Source: an uncultured Cohaesibacter sp. (GTDB taxonomy: Bacteria; Pseudomonadota; Alphaproteobacteria; Rhizobiales; Cohaesibacteraceae). From it: 64,000 nt of DNA. Location: positions 434,001 to 498,000 of the forward strand of contig NZ_OY762934.1 of assembly GCF_963667045.1 (NCBI RefSeq). The letters run 5' to 3'. Every line of letters begins with the position of its first letter. Positions within the stretch are counted from its first letter, which is position 1. Both the position numbers and the translations under genes were made by a program. The notes under the pieces were generated by a model. The model was given only the letters and a program-made list of their open reading frames with translations, had not been told where the DNA came from and searched no databases. Shown here in pieces: positions 7,849-16,307 of this stretch.

Positions 7849-8898
7849 ACCAAGTAGGGTATAAACCGTGGGCAACACATCCTGATAATCAGCCCCCATC
7901 TGGTTGACCTGCACAATCGCCGTGATCGCTGTTGTGGAAGGGAAAAGAAGAGACAGGGCATGAATGACCGGCGGGATCTCTTCAAACGGCCAGGACACGC
8001 CAGACAAGAAGAATAGCGGCATCCCCAGAACGACCAGAAAGAAAAGAATGCCTTCCCGCCATGGAATGAGACGCGTGATAACATAACCCAGCGCGCATGT
8101 GGCCGTAAGGAAAGGAAGCGCCACGAGAAACAGAGTGTGCGTCTCTCCGATTTTCGGGATATGATAGAGCCGCGGCAACATCTCTTGCGAAAAGAAGATC
8201 AGCACCAGATAGAGTGTGATATAGGCCACCGGTTCGGCCAGCATTTCCGCTCCACGGCGGTTTCTCCGCCCTGACTGCAAAATCCCGATACCCATCAGCA
8301 GCGTTTGCTGCAATATCAGCACAAAGGCCGCCGGAACCACATAGCTATTATAGCCCCCTTCGGGGTTGAACAGAGTGACGGATGTAATGTTGATTGGTGA
8401 AATCAGGGAGGTAGCGCTGGTGGCGTCTGTTCCAGCCGCCGTCAATCGCGCAAATTGCACCTCGGTGCCCATAGTGGATGCTGCATCCCTTACCGCGCTG
8501 ACGATTGCACTGTAAATGATGAAATAACTGGCATCTCCATAGGCCGCAATCGGCGAGGGATGACCGCCTAGCAAAGTCTGCTCGAACTGGGGCGGAATGA
8601 TCACGATTCCATAGGCCTCTCGTTTGTAGAACAGATCTTTTGCGGCGTGCATATCATGTACGGTGGCAGCAATGCGCACACCATCGGTATTGGCAATACG
8701 GCGCAACAGGGCACGGCTGGAAGTTGACCCGTCCTGATCAACAGCCACGATGGGAGCTTTTCTGACAACCTCTCCCAAATAGGGCTGAGGATAGAGTGCT
8801 GCGTAAAGGAACGTTGCCAGCACCATGGTCGAAAAAGCGCTCCAGCTTGAAAAAATGGAGGCAAACGCGCCCACATATCGACGAAGAAAGAGCTTCAT
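7789..8898 (-). CDS. ABC-2-type permease, distal gene of an efflux operon
   Basis: 369 aa from the ATG at 8898, with AGGAG just upstream inside the previous gene; the longer frame to 9006 overlaps that gene in a different frame. One N-terminal membrane helix (AFSTMVLATFLYAALYP) is followed by an extracytoplasmic domain of about 140 residues, then five or so C-terminal helices. This is the layout of ABC-2 exporter permeases of the YhhJ/YbhR type. Its start overlaps the stop of the first permease by ATGA. Together with the HlyD-like adaptor it should form an inner-membrane exporter for a hydrophobic compound. No ATP-binding gene is beside it. Confidence 0.8.
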   Translation of the reverse strand: MKLFLRRYVGAFASIFSSWSAFSTMVLATFLYAALYPQPYLGEVVRKAPIVAVDQDGSTSSRALLRRIANTDGVRIAATVHDMHAAKDLFYKREAYGIVIIPPQFEQTLLGGHPSPIAAYGDASYFIIYSAIVSAVRDAASTMGTEVQFARLTAAGTDATSATSLISPINITSVTLFNPEGGYNSYVVPAAFVLILQQTLLMGIGILQSGRRNRRGAEMLAEPVAYITLYLVLIFFSQEMLPRLYHIPKIGETHTLFLVALPFLTATCALGYVITRLIPWREGILFFLVVLGMPLFFLSGVSWPFEEIPPVIHALSLLFPSTTAITAIVQVNQMGADYQDVLPTVYTLLGLTVFYSLLSVGIGALKRRQ

Positions 8899-10100
8899 GC
8901 CATTTCTCCTTGTGCCTGAGCTGTCTTTTTCGACGTCTTGTAGGCATCTGCCCGAAGGAGGACGACCAGCAACAGCAGCCATCCGACCATCGTCGCCAAT
9001 GCCCAATAGAATTCCGGTAGTGAATAATGGATTGGCGTGCCGCGCAAAACCTGATCCGTGCGCAATTCCAGATAGGACGTCAGCGGGATCATATCACCCC
9101 ACCAGCGCGCAAACTGGTTCATCATGATGCGGGGATAACTCACTCCGGCAAACCCGAATGCAGGCGCGGTCAGGACGCCGACAAATCCCAGTGTTGCAGC
9201 CGTATCCCGGCTCAACAAAGCCCCGCATGCGCCCAAGAACTGGCTCGCAAGAATGAAAATGGCTCCATAGACGAAGTGGAACGCGATATTTCCATGAAAC
9301 GATCCGTCAAATCCACCGAAAATAATCGCATCCGTCAGCATCAGCATCATGCTCCAGATGATCGTATAGGGCAGAAGTTTTCCCGCGATTACCCGAAACG
9401 CAGAACCGCCAAGGCGCATGGCGCGTGGCATGCCCGCTGCTGTGTGATGATCCCTTGAAAAGGAAAGAGCAGCACTCACGCTCACAAAGATCTGCAAAAT
9501 TGCAGGCATGATTGCTGCAAGCAAAAATTGAATATAGTTGAGAGTCGGATTGAAAAGCGGATTGATCTGAAGCGGAATAGGCTGCGCTGCGGCCGTAGCA
9601 CTGTCCCGATCGGCCCCTCGAGCCATACGGGTTTGGATACTGACCCCGACATTGAAGGTGCTAAGAGCACTCGCGATTGCCCGGTGCGTGATGCTGCCTG
9701 TCGTATAGAGCTGATTGTTGATGAACATCACCAAATTAGGCCGATGACCCAGCTGCAAATCCCGCTCCATATTTTTCGGAATATAAAGCACGGCATAAGC
9801 CTTGCGGGAAACGAGGGCCCTCTTGGCTTCGCTCAAAGAGGCCAAATGTAGCTTCACATCGACATCCGGCGTTGCATCCACCATGCGGGTGACTTGATGA
9901 GACATCATCGTGCCATCAAGATCCACCACACCAACCGGCAGTCCGGTTGGCAAGCCGGAATGGAAAACCATCGCCAGCGTGATAAACAGGATCAGGGGAA
10001 ATGGCAACAGCATGAATATAAACGCCGGTCGCGCTGCGATCTGGCGCAACTCTCGCCGAAAGATGCGACGAAACCCTGGAGGAAGAGGACCATTGAGCAT
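8895..10100 (-). CDS. ABC-2-type permease, proximal gene of an efflux operon
   Basis: 401 aa. The same architecture as its neighbour: an N-terminal helix (FIFMLLPFPLILFITLAMVF), a large extracytoplasmic domain starting VGVVDLDGTMMS, and a C-terminal bundle of about five helices. The VVDLDG and VAVDQDG starts of the outer domains in the two proteins suggest they are diverged paralogues working as a heterodimer. The gene starts four bases after the HlyD stop. The pair resembles the YhiI-RbbA-YhhJ and YbhGFSR exporters, except that an ATPase is missing. Confidence 0.8.
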   Translation of the reverse strand: MLNGPLPPGFRRIFRRELRQIAARPAFIFMLLPFPLILFITLAMVFHSGLPTGLPVGVVDLDGTMMSHQVTRMVDATPDVDVKLHLASLSEAKRALVSRKAYAVLYIPKNMERDLQLGHRPNLVMFINNQLYTTGSITHRAIASALSTFNVGVSIQTRMARGADRDSATAAAQPIPLQINPLFNPTLNYIQFLLAAIMPAILQIFVSVSAALSFSRDHHTAAGMPRAMRLGGSAFRVIAGKLLPYTIIWSMMLMLTDAIIFGGFDGSFHGNIAFHFVYGAIFILASQFLGACGALLSRDTAATLGFVGVLTAPAFGFAGVSYPRIMMNQFARWWGDMIPLTSYLELRTDQVLRGTPIHYSLPEFYWALATMVGWLLLLVVLLRADAYKTSKKTAQAQGEMA

Positions 10101-10103
10101 CAG

Positions 10104-11096
10104 TTATAGGCCCAATTTGTCTTCAGTGCCCCACTTGAGCAAGGCACTCATGCCGGGCCGGAGATCCTTGTCCTGTGTGACAGGCTCTGCGCGAATGGAA
10201 AAGGTTCTGAGATCAAAATCACCCGTTGCTTTGGTGGCACGCCAGTTGGCGTAGCTTCCTTCCACATTGATGGCAGTAATCTTGGCGGGAACAACCCTGC
10301 CCCCCAGCGCCGGCACATGCACGTTCAACTGCTGGCCGATGGTCAGGCCGTTCAAAAGATCCTCGCGCAAATTGAATGTGAACCAGAGATGGTCCACATC
10401 AATCATTGAAATCTGCGGAGCCCCTGCGGCAAAAAACTTGCCCTTTTCTGCCATGCGGGCCGTAATTTGACCATCCATCGGAGCATAAATCGTCAGCTCG
10501 GCAATATTGGTCTCGATCTGCCCTACGGCTGCTTCCGCCTGCTCGACTTGCGCCACGGAAACCGCTTTTTGCTCTTCGCTAGCGCCCTGAATGGCCAGTT
10601 CAAGCTGGGCCTCGGCGGCCTTGCGCGCCTCTCTTGCCTGTTGCAAGGACTGGGCAGCCTGATCCAGCCGTTGAACCGAAACCGTATCGGTTTCTCTCAG
10701 CTTGGCCAAACGCTCGTAGGTCTTGGAGGCCAGATCGAAAGCGGCATCAGCCTGTCCGAGCGTCGCACGCGCAGCATCAATGGTCTCGGGTCGCGTTGAA
10801 AATGTCAGCCGTTTATTCGCCTTCGCAACATCGAGAGCCGCTTTTGCGCTCGCCAGACTGGCCTTGAGCTGGGGGCTCGACAGTTCGACAAGAACTTGCC
10901 CCACGGTTACCCGATCGCCGAAATTGACAGGAGTGTCGGAAACGCGCGCAGAAACCTCCGCCGCAAGGTCGATGCGCGTTGCGTCTACTTCGCCCTGAAC
11001 AAGCAAAGCTTCCGTCCGAGTTGCTGACCAGGTGGTATAGGCACCGACCAAGAGGAACAGGAGAATAACGAGCCAGAAAGCTTTTCTTTTCAACAT
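10104..11096 (-). CDS. HlyD-family membrane fusion protein (efflux adaptor)
   Basis: 330 aa. A single N-terminal membrane anchor (AFWLVILLFLLVGAYTTW) is followed by the split lipoyl half VSARVSDTPVNFGDRVTVGQVLVEL. Next come a long coiled-coil hairpin rich in Ala, Glu and Gln (about residues 75-185), the second lipoyl half (IYAPMDGQITARMAEKG) and the beta-barrel. This is a periplasmic adaptor of a tripartite exporter. It is the first gene of a three-gene minus-strand operon with two ABC-2 permeases and is divergent from a TetR-type regulator. No outer-membrane TolC-type gene is linked. Confidence 0.88.
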   Translation of the reverse strand: MLKRKAFWLVILLFLLVGAYTTWSATRTEALLVQGEVDATRIDLAAEVSARVSDTPVNFGDRVTVGQVLVELSSPQLKASLASAKAALDVAKANKRLTFSTRPETIDAARATLGQADAAFDLASKTYERLAKLRETDTVSVQRLDQAAQSLQQAREARKAAEAQLELAIQGASEEQKAVSVAQVEQAEAAVGQIETNIAELTIYAPMDGQITARMAEKGKFFAAGAPQISMIDVDHLWFTFNLREDLLNGLTIGQQLNVHVPALGGRVVPAKITAINVEGSYANWRATKATGDFDLRTFSIRAEPVTQDKDLRPGMSALLKWGTEDKLGL

Positions 11097-11111
11097 ACCA
11101 TTGTACCAAAC

Positions 11112-11152
11112 GAAAATATGCCATTGCAGAATTTAGGAAAACCGATATTTTC
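11112..11152. promoter_or_regulatory. Inverted repeat between efflux operon and TetR gene
   Basis: GAAAATAT (11112-11119) and ATATTTTC (11145-11152) form an 8-base inverted repeat with a 25-base centre in the 88-base divergent intergenic region. A regulator site controlling both directions is expected here. The long centre makes this a tentative call. Confidence 0.3.
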
Positions 11153-11184
11153 TATATTATTTCTAATGAGAGAATGTCAAGAGA

Positions 11185-11871
11185 ATGTCAATGGCAGAAG
11201 ACATAAAAGCAACCGGTAAGAGCAATCGGCGTCCACCGGGTAGACCTCCGACCCACAAGGACGGCGAGCTTCAGAAAAGGCTGATCGATATCGCTGGTGA
11301 AGAGTTTCTGGCGTCTGGCTATGAACATACGCGAGTCCAGATCGTCGCAGAAAAAGCGGGCATTTCGACACGCACATTCTATAAGTTCATCCCTAACAAG
11401 GCCGAGCTGTTTCGCATGGTTGCCGAGGAATGGTTGCAGCGGGAGCTCCAGCGCTTCGATCAGGTGCCCACAACAGATGGCGATGGTTCGAGTCAACTCG
11501 AAGGCCTGATTCTGTTCTATTCAAGGCTGCTGATGAGCCCGAACTACAGGCGAACGGCTTATATCATGATCACGGAAATGAAGAATTTCCCTGAAATCCT
11601 GAAAGAGCAGCAAAAAGTGTCTGAATGCTTTTATCAAGCGTTTGACAATCGCATTATCCAACTCTGTGAAAGTGGAAAGATCGACTGTCCGGCCCCTGCT
11701 CTCGCGGCAGAAATGCTCAGAACCATGATCAGCGGTTTGCAGCGTCAAATCGTGTTCGGCGGCCGAACAAAAGACATGTCTGACGATGAACTGATTGAAT
11801 GGTCAAAGAATTGTGCCGCTCTCTTCCTGAACGGCTGTGGCTCGGGCTCATCTTTTCACCGGCGGCGATAA
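11185..11871 (+). CDS. TetR/AcrR-family regulator of the efflux operon
   Basis: 228 aa from the ATG at 11185; a second ATG two codons later is equally possible. After a basic N-terminal extension (NRRPPGRPPTHKDG), the HTH is clear: FLASGYEHTRVQIVAEKAGI then STRTFYKFIPNKAELF. The remainder is the helical ligand domain. It is divergent from the HlyD/permease operon with 88 bases between them, the standard arrangement of a local efflux repressor. The last residues (GSGSSFHRRR) run into sequence that reads in another frame as a HIT-protein fragment, so the original C-terminus may have been replaced by a deletion junction. Confidence 0.85.
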   Translation: MSMAEDIKATGKSNRRPPGRPPTHKDGELQKRLIDIAGEEFLASGYEHTRVQIVAEKAGISTRTFYKFIPNKAELFRMVAEEWLQRELQRFDQVPTTDGDGSSQLEGLILFYSRLLMSPNYRRTAYIMITEMKNFPEILKEQQKVSECFYQAFDNRIIQLCESGKIDCPAPALAAEMLRTMISGLQRQIVFGGRTKDMSDDELIEWSKNCAALFLNGCGSGSSFHRRR

Positions 11872-12076
11872 TGCCCACGCACACTGTCATCTTGTGCCAG
11901 TGGTTGAAGAGACCGATATATCTTCTGCTCGATACTTCGTTAAAAAGAATCTGACCTATAAATCCCTTCCCCATCCCGGCGATGCAGAATTGGCAAAAAC
12001 TACGACAAGTTTGTCAAAAGAACTTGAAGCCGTCCTATGTGGCGCATCAATGGAATACTATGATTCCAGCTCTTAA
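11837..12076 (+). pseudogene. C-terminal fragment of a HIT-family protein
   Basis: The frame contains GGDNAHAHCHLVPVVEETDI. This looks like the histidine-triad region of a HIT nucleotide hydrolase (HxHxH followed by hydrophobic residues), with the usual downstream ETDI segment. The N-terminal half is missing, and the frame begins inside the end of the TetR gene. I read it as a leftover from a deletion rather than a working gene. Confidence 0.4.
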
Positions 12077-12237
12077 TCTGCGATCGGTCGATTCCGTTGA
12101 AAAGTAGGCGTTGCTTTGCTGTTGAGGTCCTGATTCAATTCAGTTGAGGATGGAGGATCGGGGCGTGATGGACAATCAGAGCGGAGTGCACCGCTTCCCC
12201 ACTTGAAAACGATCATCCAGGCTCATGAATGGCCGTC
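12077..12237. other. Non-coding stretch, possibly an IS remnant
   Basis: No gene is visible between the HIT fragment and the duplicated cassette. The segment beginning GATTCCGTTGAAAAGTAGG resembles the outer end of some transposable elements, but no matching second end or transposase is nearby. Confidence 0.25.
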
Positions 12238-12320
12238 GCGGCCCGATGCTGCCTTTCGCGCAGAACGTGATCCCGCGGCGCAACATCCCATTACCAGACA
12301 TTGACCTGCCAGACATTGTC

Positions 12321-12347
12321 GAGTGCCCTTTCTCAAAGCGGGCACTC
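12321..12347 (-). terminator. Hairpin downstream of SDR gene (copy 1)
   Basis: GAGTGCCC and GGGCACTC pair around an 11-base loop, 55 bases past the SDR stop. There is no clear T-run, so termination strength is uncertain. The same hairpin is at 31345-31371 in copy 2. Confidence 0.4.
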
Positions 12348-12401
12348 TTGCATCACAAAACAAGTCGGGGCTGGCACGCGTCAAGCTACCGGAGCTTCAC
12401 C

Positions 12402-13184
12402 TTAGGCAACAGGTACAGTGCCTCCGTCAATCACATGTTCGCTGCCAGTGATCGCGCCTGCACGCGGTGAGCACAGGAAGCCGATCAACTCGGCAACTTC
12501 CTCCGGCCGTGTTGGCCGACCAATCGGAATACCGCCGAGACCCTGCATGATGATCCGCTTGCCGCCCTCACGATCCGTACCTGCATCGCTCGCCAGACGA
12601 TCAGCCAGCGCCAGTGCTGCGTCTGTCTCAATCCAGCCAGGCGAGATCCTGACAACCCTGACCCCTGCGGGCCCGACCTCTTTGGACAGGCTTTTCGAAT
12701 AGGTCGATAGGGCTGCCTTCGCGGCGGCGTAAGCCGTTGTCGATTCAGGTAGCGGCATCTGGCGCTGGATCGAGGTGACATGGGCAATGACACCTTTGCC
12801 TTGCGCGACCATTCCGGGCAGCAGCAGACGATCAAGACGGACCGCGGCCATGAGATTGAGAGCAATGGCTCGGCCCCACTCCTCATCTGTCAGCGCAGCA
12901 TACCCACCGGCCGGAGCGGAAGAGCCACCAAGAACATGGACGAGTATATCAAGCCCATTGAACTGATCCTCAACCGCTTTGCCAACTGTTGCGCATCCTT
13001 CAGGTGTGGTGACATCAGCAGCGACAAAGGACGTGGCTGTTGCCAAAGCCTCAGGAGGCTTGCGCGCCGTGGTCATAACGCGAGCGCCCTGCTCAGCGAA
13101 GAACTCGGCCACAGCTGTACCTGTTCCTCCTGTCCCACCGGTTACCAGAACCCGCTTGCCAGCAAGCTCAAGATCAAAAGCCAT
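12402..13184 (-). CDS. SDR-family oxidoreductase (cassette copy 1)
   Basis: 260 aa from the ATG at 13184; the frame extends upstream to 13280 but that part lies inside the preceding SnoaL gene. The nucleotide-binding motif is [14 protein letters not shown] near residue 15. The catalytic YxxxK is in AYAAAKAAL, and the C-terminal [11 protein letters not shown] is typical of classical SDRs. These enzymes oxidise or reduce alcohols and ketones with NAD(P)(H). It shares one base with the stop of the upstream SnoaL-like gene, so the two are co-translated, and both are divergent from an HxlR regulator. HxlR-controlled SDRs are often involved in quinone or aldehyde stress; the substrate here is unknown. 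Confidence 0.88.
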   Translation of the reverse strand: MAFDLELAGKRVLVTGGTGGTGTAVAEFFAEQGARVMTTARKPPEALATATSFVAADVTTPEGCATVGKAVEDQFNGLDILVHVLGGSSAPAGGYAALTDEEWGRAIALNLMAAVRLDRLLLPGMVAQGKGVIAHVTSIQRQMPLPESTTAYAAAKAALSTYSKSLSKEVGPAGVRVVRISPGWIETDAALALADRLASDAGTDREGGKRIIMQGLGGIPIGRPTRPEEVAELIGFLCSPRAGAITGSEHVIDGGTVPVA

Positions 13185-13498
13185 CACGCAATCTCCAGCC
13201 GGCTGATCCGGTCCCCGTCCAACTCGAAACTGAAGTCCAGATTCACAGGACTTCCCTTGAAGTCGCCGGTCAGGCGGCAAGACTCGATTGTTTGAGCTCC
13301 GACCTGCCTGGAGGAGAGAATTTCTTCTTCAAACTGGATCTTGCTCGCGGCCTCTCGCCATTGAAGGATTTCGGCTTTGCCGTGATAGGTATTGCCTTCA
13401 TCCAGAGCGGTGCCTTCATCACTGAAGCTGTTGGCAACGGCCTGCGGTGATCGGGCTGCGAAGTAGCGCAGAACGGCAATGGGCACTGTGTCGGTCAT
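13184..13498 (-). CDS. SnoaL/NTF2-like small protein (cassette copy 1)
   Basis: 104 aa from the ATG at 13498, chosen because GGAG lies nine bases upstream; an ATG at 13519 has no ribosome site. The pattern [20 protein letters not shown] followed by [13 protein letters not shown] is the start of a SnoaL/NTF2-like alpha+beta barrel: an N-terminal helix, then DEG, then G(K/R)xEI. Such proteins are small isomerases, hydrolases or ligand carriers. It is the first gene of a two-gene unit with the SDR and probably acts on the same compound. Confidence 0.75.
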   Translation of the reverse strand: MTDTVPIAVLRYFAARSPQAVANSFSDEGTALDEGNTYHGKAEILQWREAASKIQFEEEILSSRQVGAQTIESCRLTGDFKGSPVNLDFSFELDGDRISRLEIA

Positions 13499-13576
13499 CG
13501 TATATGTCTCCGTTTCCATTTGATCTGAAGAACATGTACTGCTAGGCTGACACAACAACAAGAACAGACAAATAAG

Positions 13577-13592
13577 TCAGGTACTTACCTGA
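13577..13592. promoter_or_regulatory. HxlR operator (copy 1)
   Basis: TCAGGTA-CT-TACCTGA is a perfect 7+2+7 inverted repeat in the divergent region between the SnoaL/SDR unit and hxlR. HxlR-family proteins bind short palindromes of this kind (GTA..TAC cores), usually next to their own promoter. The identical site recurs at 32601-32616. Confidence 0.65.
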
Positions 13593-13596
13593 AAGT

Positions 13597-13956
13597 ATGT
13601 TTATGATGGATCAAATGGATACGCCTCACGAATACACACAGGAAAGTGCAGCCGAAGGCGTTGAAGCCGCCCTTCGCATGATCGAGGGACGATGGAAACT
13701 GATCATCCTGTTCCATCTGTTCGGAGGGCGGATTCTGCGCTTTTCCGAACTGGAGCGCGCGATCCCCGGGGTATCACAGAAGATGCTGATCCAGCAGCTC
13801 CGGCAGATGGAAGGCGATGGCATCGTGAAACGAACCGTGTATCCAGAGGTGCCGCCTAAGGTGGAGTATAGTCTGACCGATTGGGGGCAATCCCTTTGCC
13901 CCGCACTTGATGCGCTCCTCACCTGGGCGGCCAATCGTCCCAATAAGAGCTGCTAA
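13597..13956 (+). CDS. HxlR-family transcriptional regulator (cassette copy 1)
   Basis: 119 aa. The winged HTH of the HxlR family is complete: MIEGRWKLIILFHLFGG, RFSELERAIPGVSQKML, LRQMEGDGIVKRTVY and VEYSLTDWG. Several Met codons crowd the start, so the exact first residue is uncertain. It is divergent from the SnoaL/SDR pair with a palindrome between them. Copy 2 at 32621 differs by one residue (Ala112 here, Gly there). No cysteine is near the HTH, so a YodB-type thiol switch is not evident; the only two cysteines are near the C-terminus. Confidence 0.9.
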   Translation: MFMMDQMDTPHEYTQESAAEGVEAALRMIEGRWKLIILFHLFGGRILRFSELERAIPGVSQKMLIQQLRQMEGDGIVKRTVYPEVPPKVEYSLTDWGQSLCPALDALLTWAANRPNKSC

Positions 13957-14002
13957 TTTGCCTTTTTGGGGGCTAGGCGCTCCTGACTTTCTATCTATAC
14001 CT

Positions 14003-14096
14003 ACAATCGCGGCCCAAAGGCGACGTTTGCCGTGGGCACGTTCCAAAAGCCAGCTTCCTCATTCCTGCCATTAGAACGAAGCGCAGCATTTTCAGT
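14003..14096. repeat. Dispersed intergenic repeat, member A, within the gap 13957-14299
   Basis: Runs from CAATCGCGGCCCAAA through CATTCCTGCCATT to GCAGCATTTT. Related copies are at 21489-21568 and, interrupted by the IS element, at 33034-33044 plus 34651-34732. No gene is visible in the 343 bases between the HxlR stop and the LysR start. Confidence 0.6.
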
Positions 14097-14299
14097 GACG
14101 ACGTGACAATCTGGTGGAAATCTGGCTTGTCTGAGCGCTAGAGTCAAATACAAGAGGTAGGCAACTTTCTTTTTGTGAGATCGGCGACTTCTCTATTAGT
14201 TTCCGGCTTTTTGACAGCAGCATTTGCCAAAGCCATATTGCCAGCTACTTTTCCAAAATCAGATTGCTCACAGATACAAAAAGTACGGAGACCATTGGC

Positions 14300-15196
14300 G
14301 TGAAGGACAAGGAACGCAAAAGCGAGACGAGCATTCACGATCTGCGAGCCTTTGTTGCGATTGTCGAGCAGGGTAGCTTTTCGAAGGCAGCCAGCTCACT
14401 GCAAATCTCGCAACCGACGGTCTCTCTGCGCCTCCAGAACTTGGAAGACAAATTGGGTCTGCGGCTCATCGACAGGAAGAACGGCATTTCCCTGACAGCT
14501 ATGGGGCGTCCGCTCTACAATCAGGCGCGACGTCTCATTCAGGAACTTGAGATGTTCGAGACGACGGCGCAGGAATTGGGGGATCTGCAGAAAGGGAATC
14601 TACGGGTCGGTTTCAGCACGCCCCAACTCTCGATCAATCTGCTCGGTGCCTACAGAAGAGCGAACCCGGGCATCGAACTCAGTCTGAAACAATCCCAGAC
14701 ATGGGCTTTGCTGGAAGATCTCAAGCGCAGCGAGATCGATGTCGCTATTCTCACGCTGCCGGAGTTGCCAACCGATACGTTCCATTCGGTGCTCTTGTTC
14801 CGGCAGAAGCTCTCCTGCCTTGTCCCGATCGATCACGAACTTGCGCAAATTGAGAGCGTTTCCTGGGCGCGGATCCTGAAAGAACCGCTGCTGGTTCGTA
14901 ACAAGCCTTCCATGACCTACAGTCAGCTCGAAACCGAAATGATGCAGAAGAAGTTCGATATGAACCCCTTCCTGTCCTTGCCGAGCCGTGAAGCCGTGCG
15001 CGAGGCTGTGGCTTGTGGTCTTGGTGTCGGCATCATCTTTGAGTCCGAAGTCGGTGCGGACCGCAGAACAAAGACCGTTCACATTGATGACGCGGCCGAG
15101 GGAAGCGGTGTTTACGTGACCACACTGGAAGATATCAAGGGTTTGCCTGCGATTTCAGCCTTCCTTGAGCTGGCCGAGAGCCACAAACAGCATTAA
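14300..15196 (+). CDS. LysR-family transcriptional regulator
   Basis: 298 aa from the GTG at 14300, which has GGAG nine bases upstream; a TTG at 14264 would add twelve residues. The N-terminal HTH is standard (LRAFVAIVEQGSFSKAASSL then QISQPTVSLRLQNLEDKLG). The effector domain begins with LRVGFSTPQLSINLLGAYRR. It lies upstream of, and in the same direction as, the PHP/ABC transporter genes, with an AT-rich gap between them. It is likely the regulator of that locus. A mild oddity for LysR is that it is not divergent from its presumed target. Confidence 0.85.
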   Translation: MKDKERKSETSIHDLRAFVAIVEQGSFSKAASSLQISQPTVSLRLQNLEDKLGLRLIDRKNGISLTAMGRPLYNQARRLIQELEMFETTAQELGDLQKGNLRVGFSTPQLSINLLGAYRRANPGIELSLKQSQTWALLEDLKRSEIDVAILTLPELPTDTFHSVLLFRQKLSCLVPIDHELAQIESVSWARILKEPLLVRNKPSMTYSQLETEMMQKKFDMNPFLSLPSREAVREAVACGLGVGIIFESEVGADRRTKTVHIDDAAEGSGVYVTTLEDIKGLPAISAFLELAESHKQH

Positions 15197-15270
15197 TCCG
15201 TCATAAGTCAGGTCTTGCCCGGTTCGCTTCCCGAACGGATGCGACGTGGTTCGTCATCATTTTATCATTT

Positions 15271-15285
15271 AAATATTAAATATTT
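15271..15285. promoter_or_regulatory. AT-rich palindrome upstream of the PHP gene
   Basis: AAATATT-A-AATATTT is a perfect odd palindrome 39 bases before the PHP start, in a 127-base AT-rich gap after lysR. It could be a regulator site or part of the promoter. AT-rich DNA makes chance palindromes common. Confidence 0.25.
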
Positions 15286-15323
15286 GAAATAGTCATTATT
15301 TAATAATCCAATAAATTTCAATA

Positions 15324-16235
15324 ATGATGAGTTTTCCGATGCTTGACCCGTTCCTTGCACCCGGCCAGTTCTGGCGTGGCAATCTGCATGGTCACTCCAA
15401 TAGGAGTGATGCCCGACTAACACCTGAGGAAGCCTGCGCGACCTACAGGGAAAATGGATATGACTTCACGGCCCTTTCGGATCATTTCCGTCCGAATTAT
15501 GACTATCCGATCACAGACAGCCGCCCTTTCCGGCAAGAGGGTTTCACAACCCTGATCGGAGCCGAATTGCATGCTCCGCAGACATCCAGAGGGGTTGATT
15601 GGCACATTCTCGCGGTTGGGCTGCCATTTGATTTCGCCAGACCAGTCGATGACGAGACCGGCGCAGAACTGGCTCGGCGCGCTTCTCTGGCCGGGGCCTT
15701 TGTTGCTGTGGCACATCCCCATTGGTATCAGCTTCAGCTTGAAGACGCCCTGACGATTGATGTTGCTGATGCGGTCGAGATCTACAACCATACAAGCCAG
15801 GTCAATTGTGACCGTGGATATGGACTGGAATTCTACGACGCCATGCTTAGCCGTGGTGAGCGCCTGAATGCGATTGCTGTCGACGACAGCCATTTCAAAG
15901 CAGACGACAGTCTGGGCGGCTGGGTCATGGTCAAAGCGGCGGAAAATGAACCAGATGCTCTGCTCAAGGCGCTGAAGGCCGGTCATTTCTATTCCACACA
16001 AGGCCCTGAAATCTACGACATTTCAAGGGACGGTGATGAGCTTGTTTTCTCTTGCAGCGCGGCACAATCCATCATGTTGCTCGGGCAGGTTAGCGAGAAT
16101 ACGCGCGTGCATGGGACCGATCTGACCGAGGCGCGTCTCAGCCTTCGCAAATTCAAAGGCAGTTGGTGCCGTGCGGTTATCGTTGATGCTGCTGGCAAGC
16201 GAGCCTGGACCAACCCTCTGTGGCTGGATGATTAA
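15324..16235 (+). CDS. PHP-domain metallohydrolase
   Basis: 303 aa. The PHP metal-site motifs appear in order: NLHGHSNRSDA (residues about 20-30), FTALSDHF (about 50), IGAELHA, VAVAHPHW, VEIYNHTS and AVDDSHF. PHP proteins are trinuclear metal phosphoesterases or related hydrolases. Here the protein is a single domain with a short C-terminal beta region. It is the first gene after lysR and is followed by a complete dipeptide-type ABC importer. It may process the imported compound, perhaps a phosphoester, but this is not shown by sequence. Two ATGs start the frame, and the ribosome site is weak. Confidence 0.8.
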   Translation: MMSFPMLDPFLAPGQFWRGNLHGHSNRSDARLTPEEACATYRENGYDFTALSDHFRPNYDYPITDSRPFRQEGFTTLIGAELHAPQTSRGVDWHILAVGLPFDFARPVDDETGAELARRASLAGAFVAVAHPHWYQLQLEDALTIDVADAVEIYNHTSQVNCDRGYGLEFYDAMLSRGERLNAIAVDDSHFKADDSLGGWVMVKAAENEPDALLKALKAGHFYSTQGPEIYDISRDGDELVFSCSAAQSIMLLGQVSENTRVHGTDLTEARLSLRKFKGSWCRAVIVDAAGKRAWTNPLWLDD

Positions 16236-16307
16236 GACCTAGACCAAATATCTCCATACTCGATCCAATCAAGAAGCCCCCAACATCCATATTTTTGGAG
16301 TATCTCG

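Larger units (their letters stand above)
12238..14014. repeat. Duplicated SDR/SnoaL/HxlR cassette, copy 1 (1777 bp)
   Basis: Nearly identical, in direct orientation, to 31262-33044. The two predicted minus-strand proteins are the same in both copies. HxlR differs by one residue, and the only length change I see is in a T/G homopolymer after the HxlR stop (5T5G here, 8T8G in copy 2). Both edges lie in a GCGGCCC core that also occurs in the dispersed intergenic repeat. Confidence 0.92.

Noticed and set aside
12225-12470. Short plus-strand frames repeated at 31234-31494
   Set aside because: They are duplicated only because they lie in the cassette; they overlap the SDR 3' end and lack ribosome sites.
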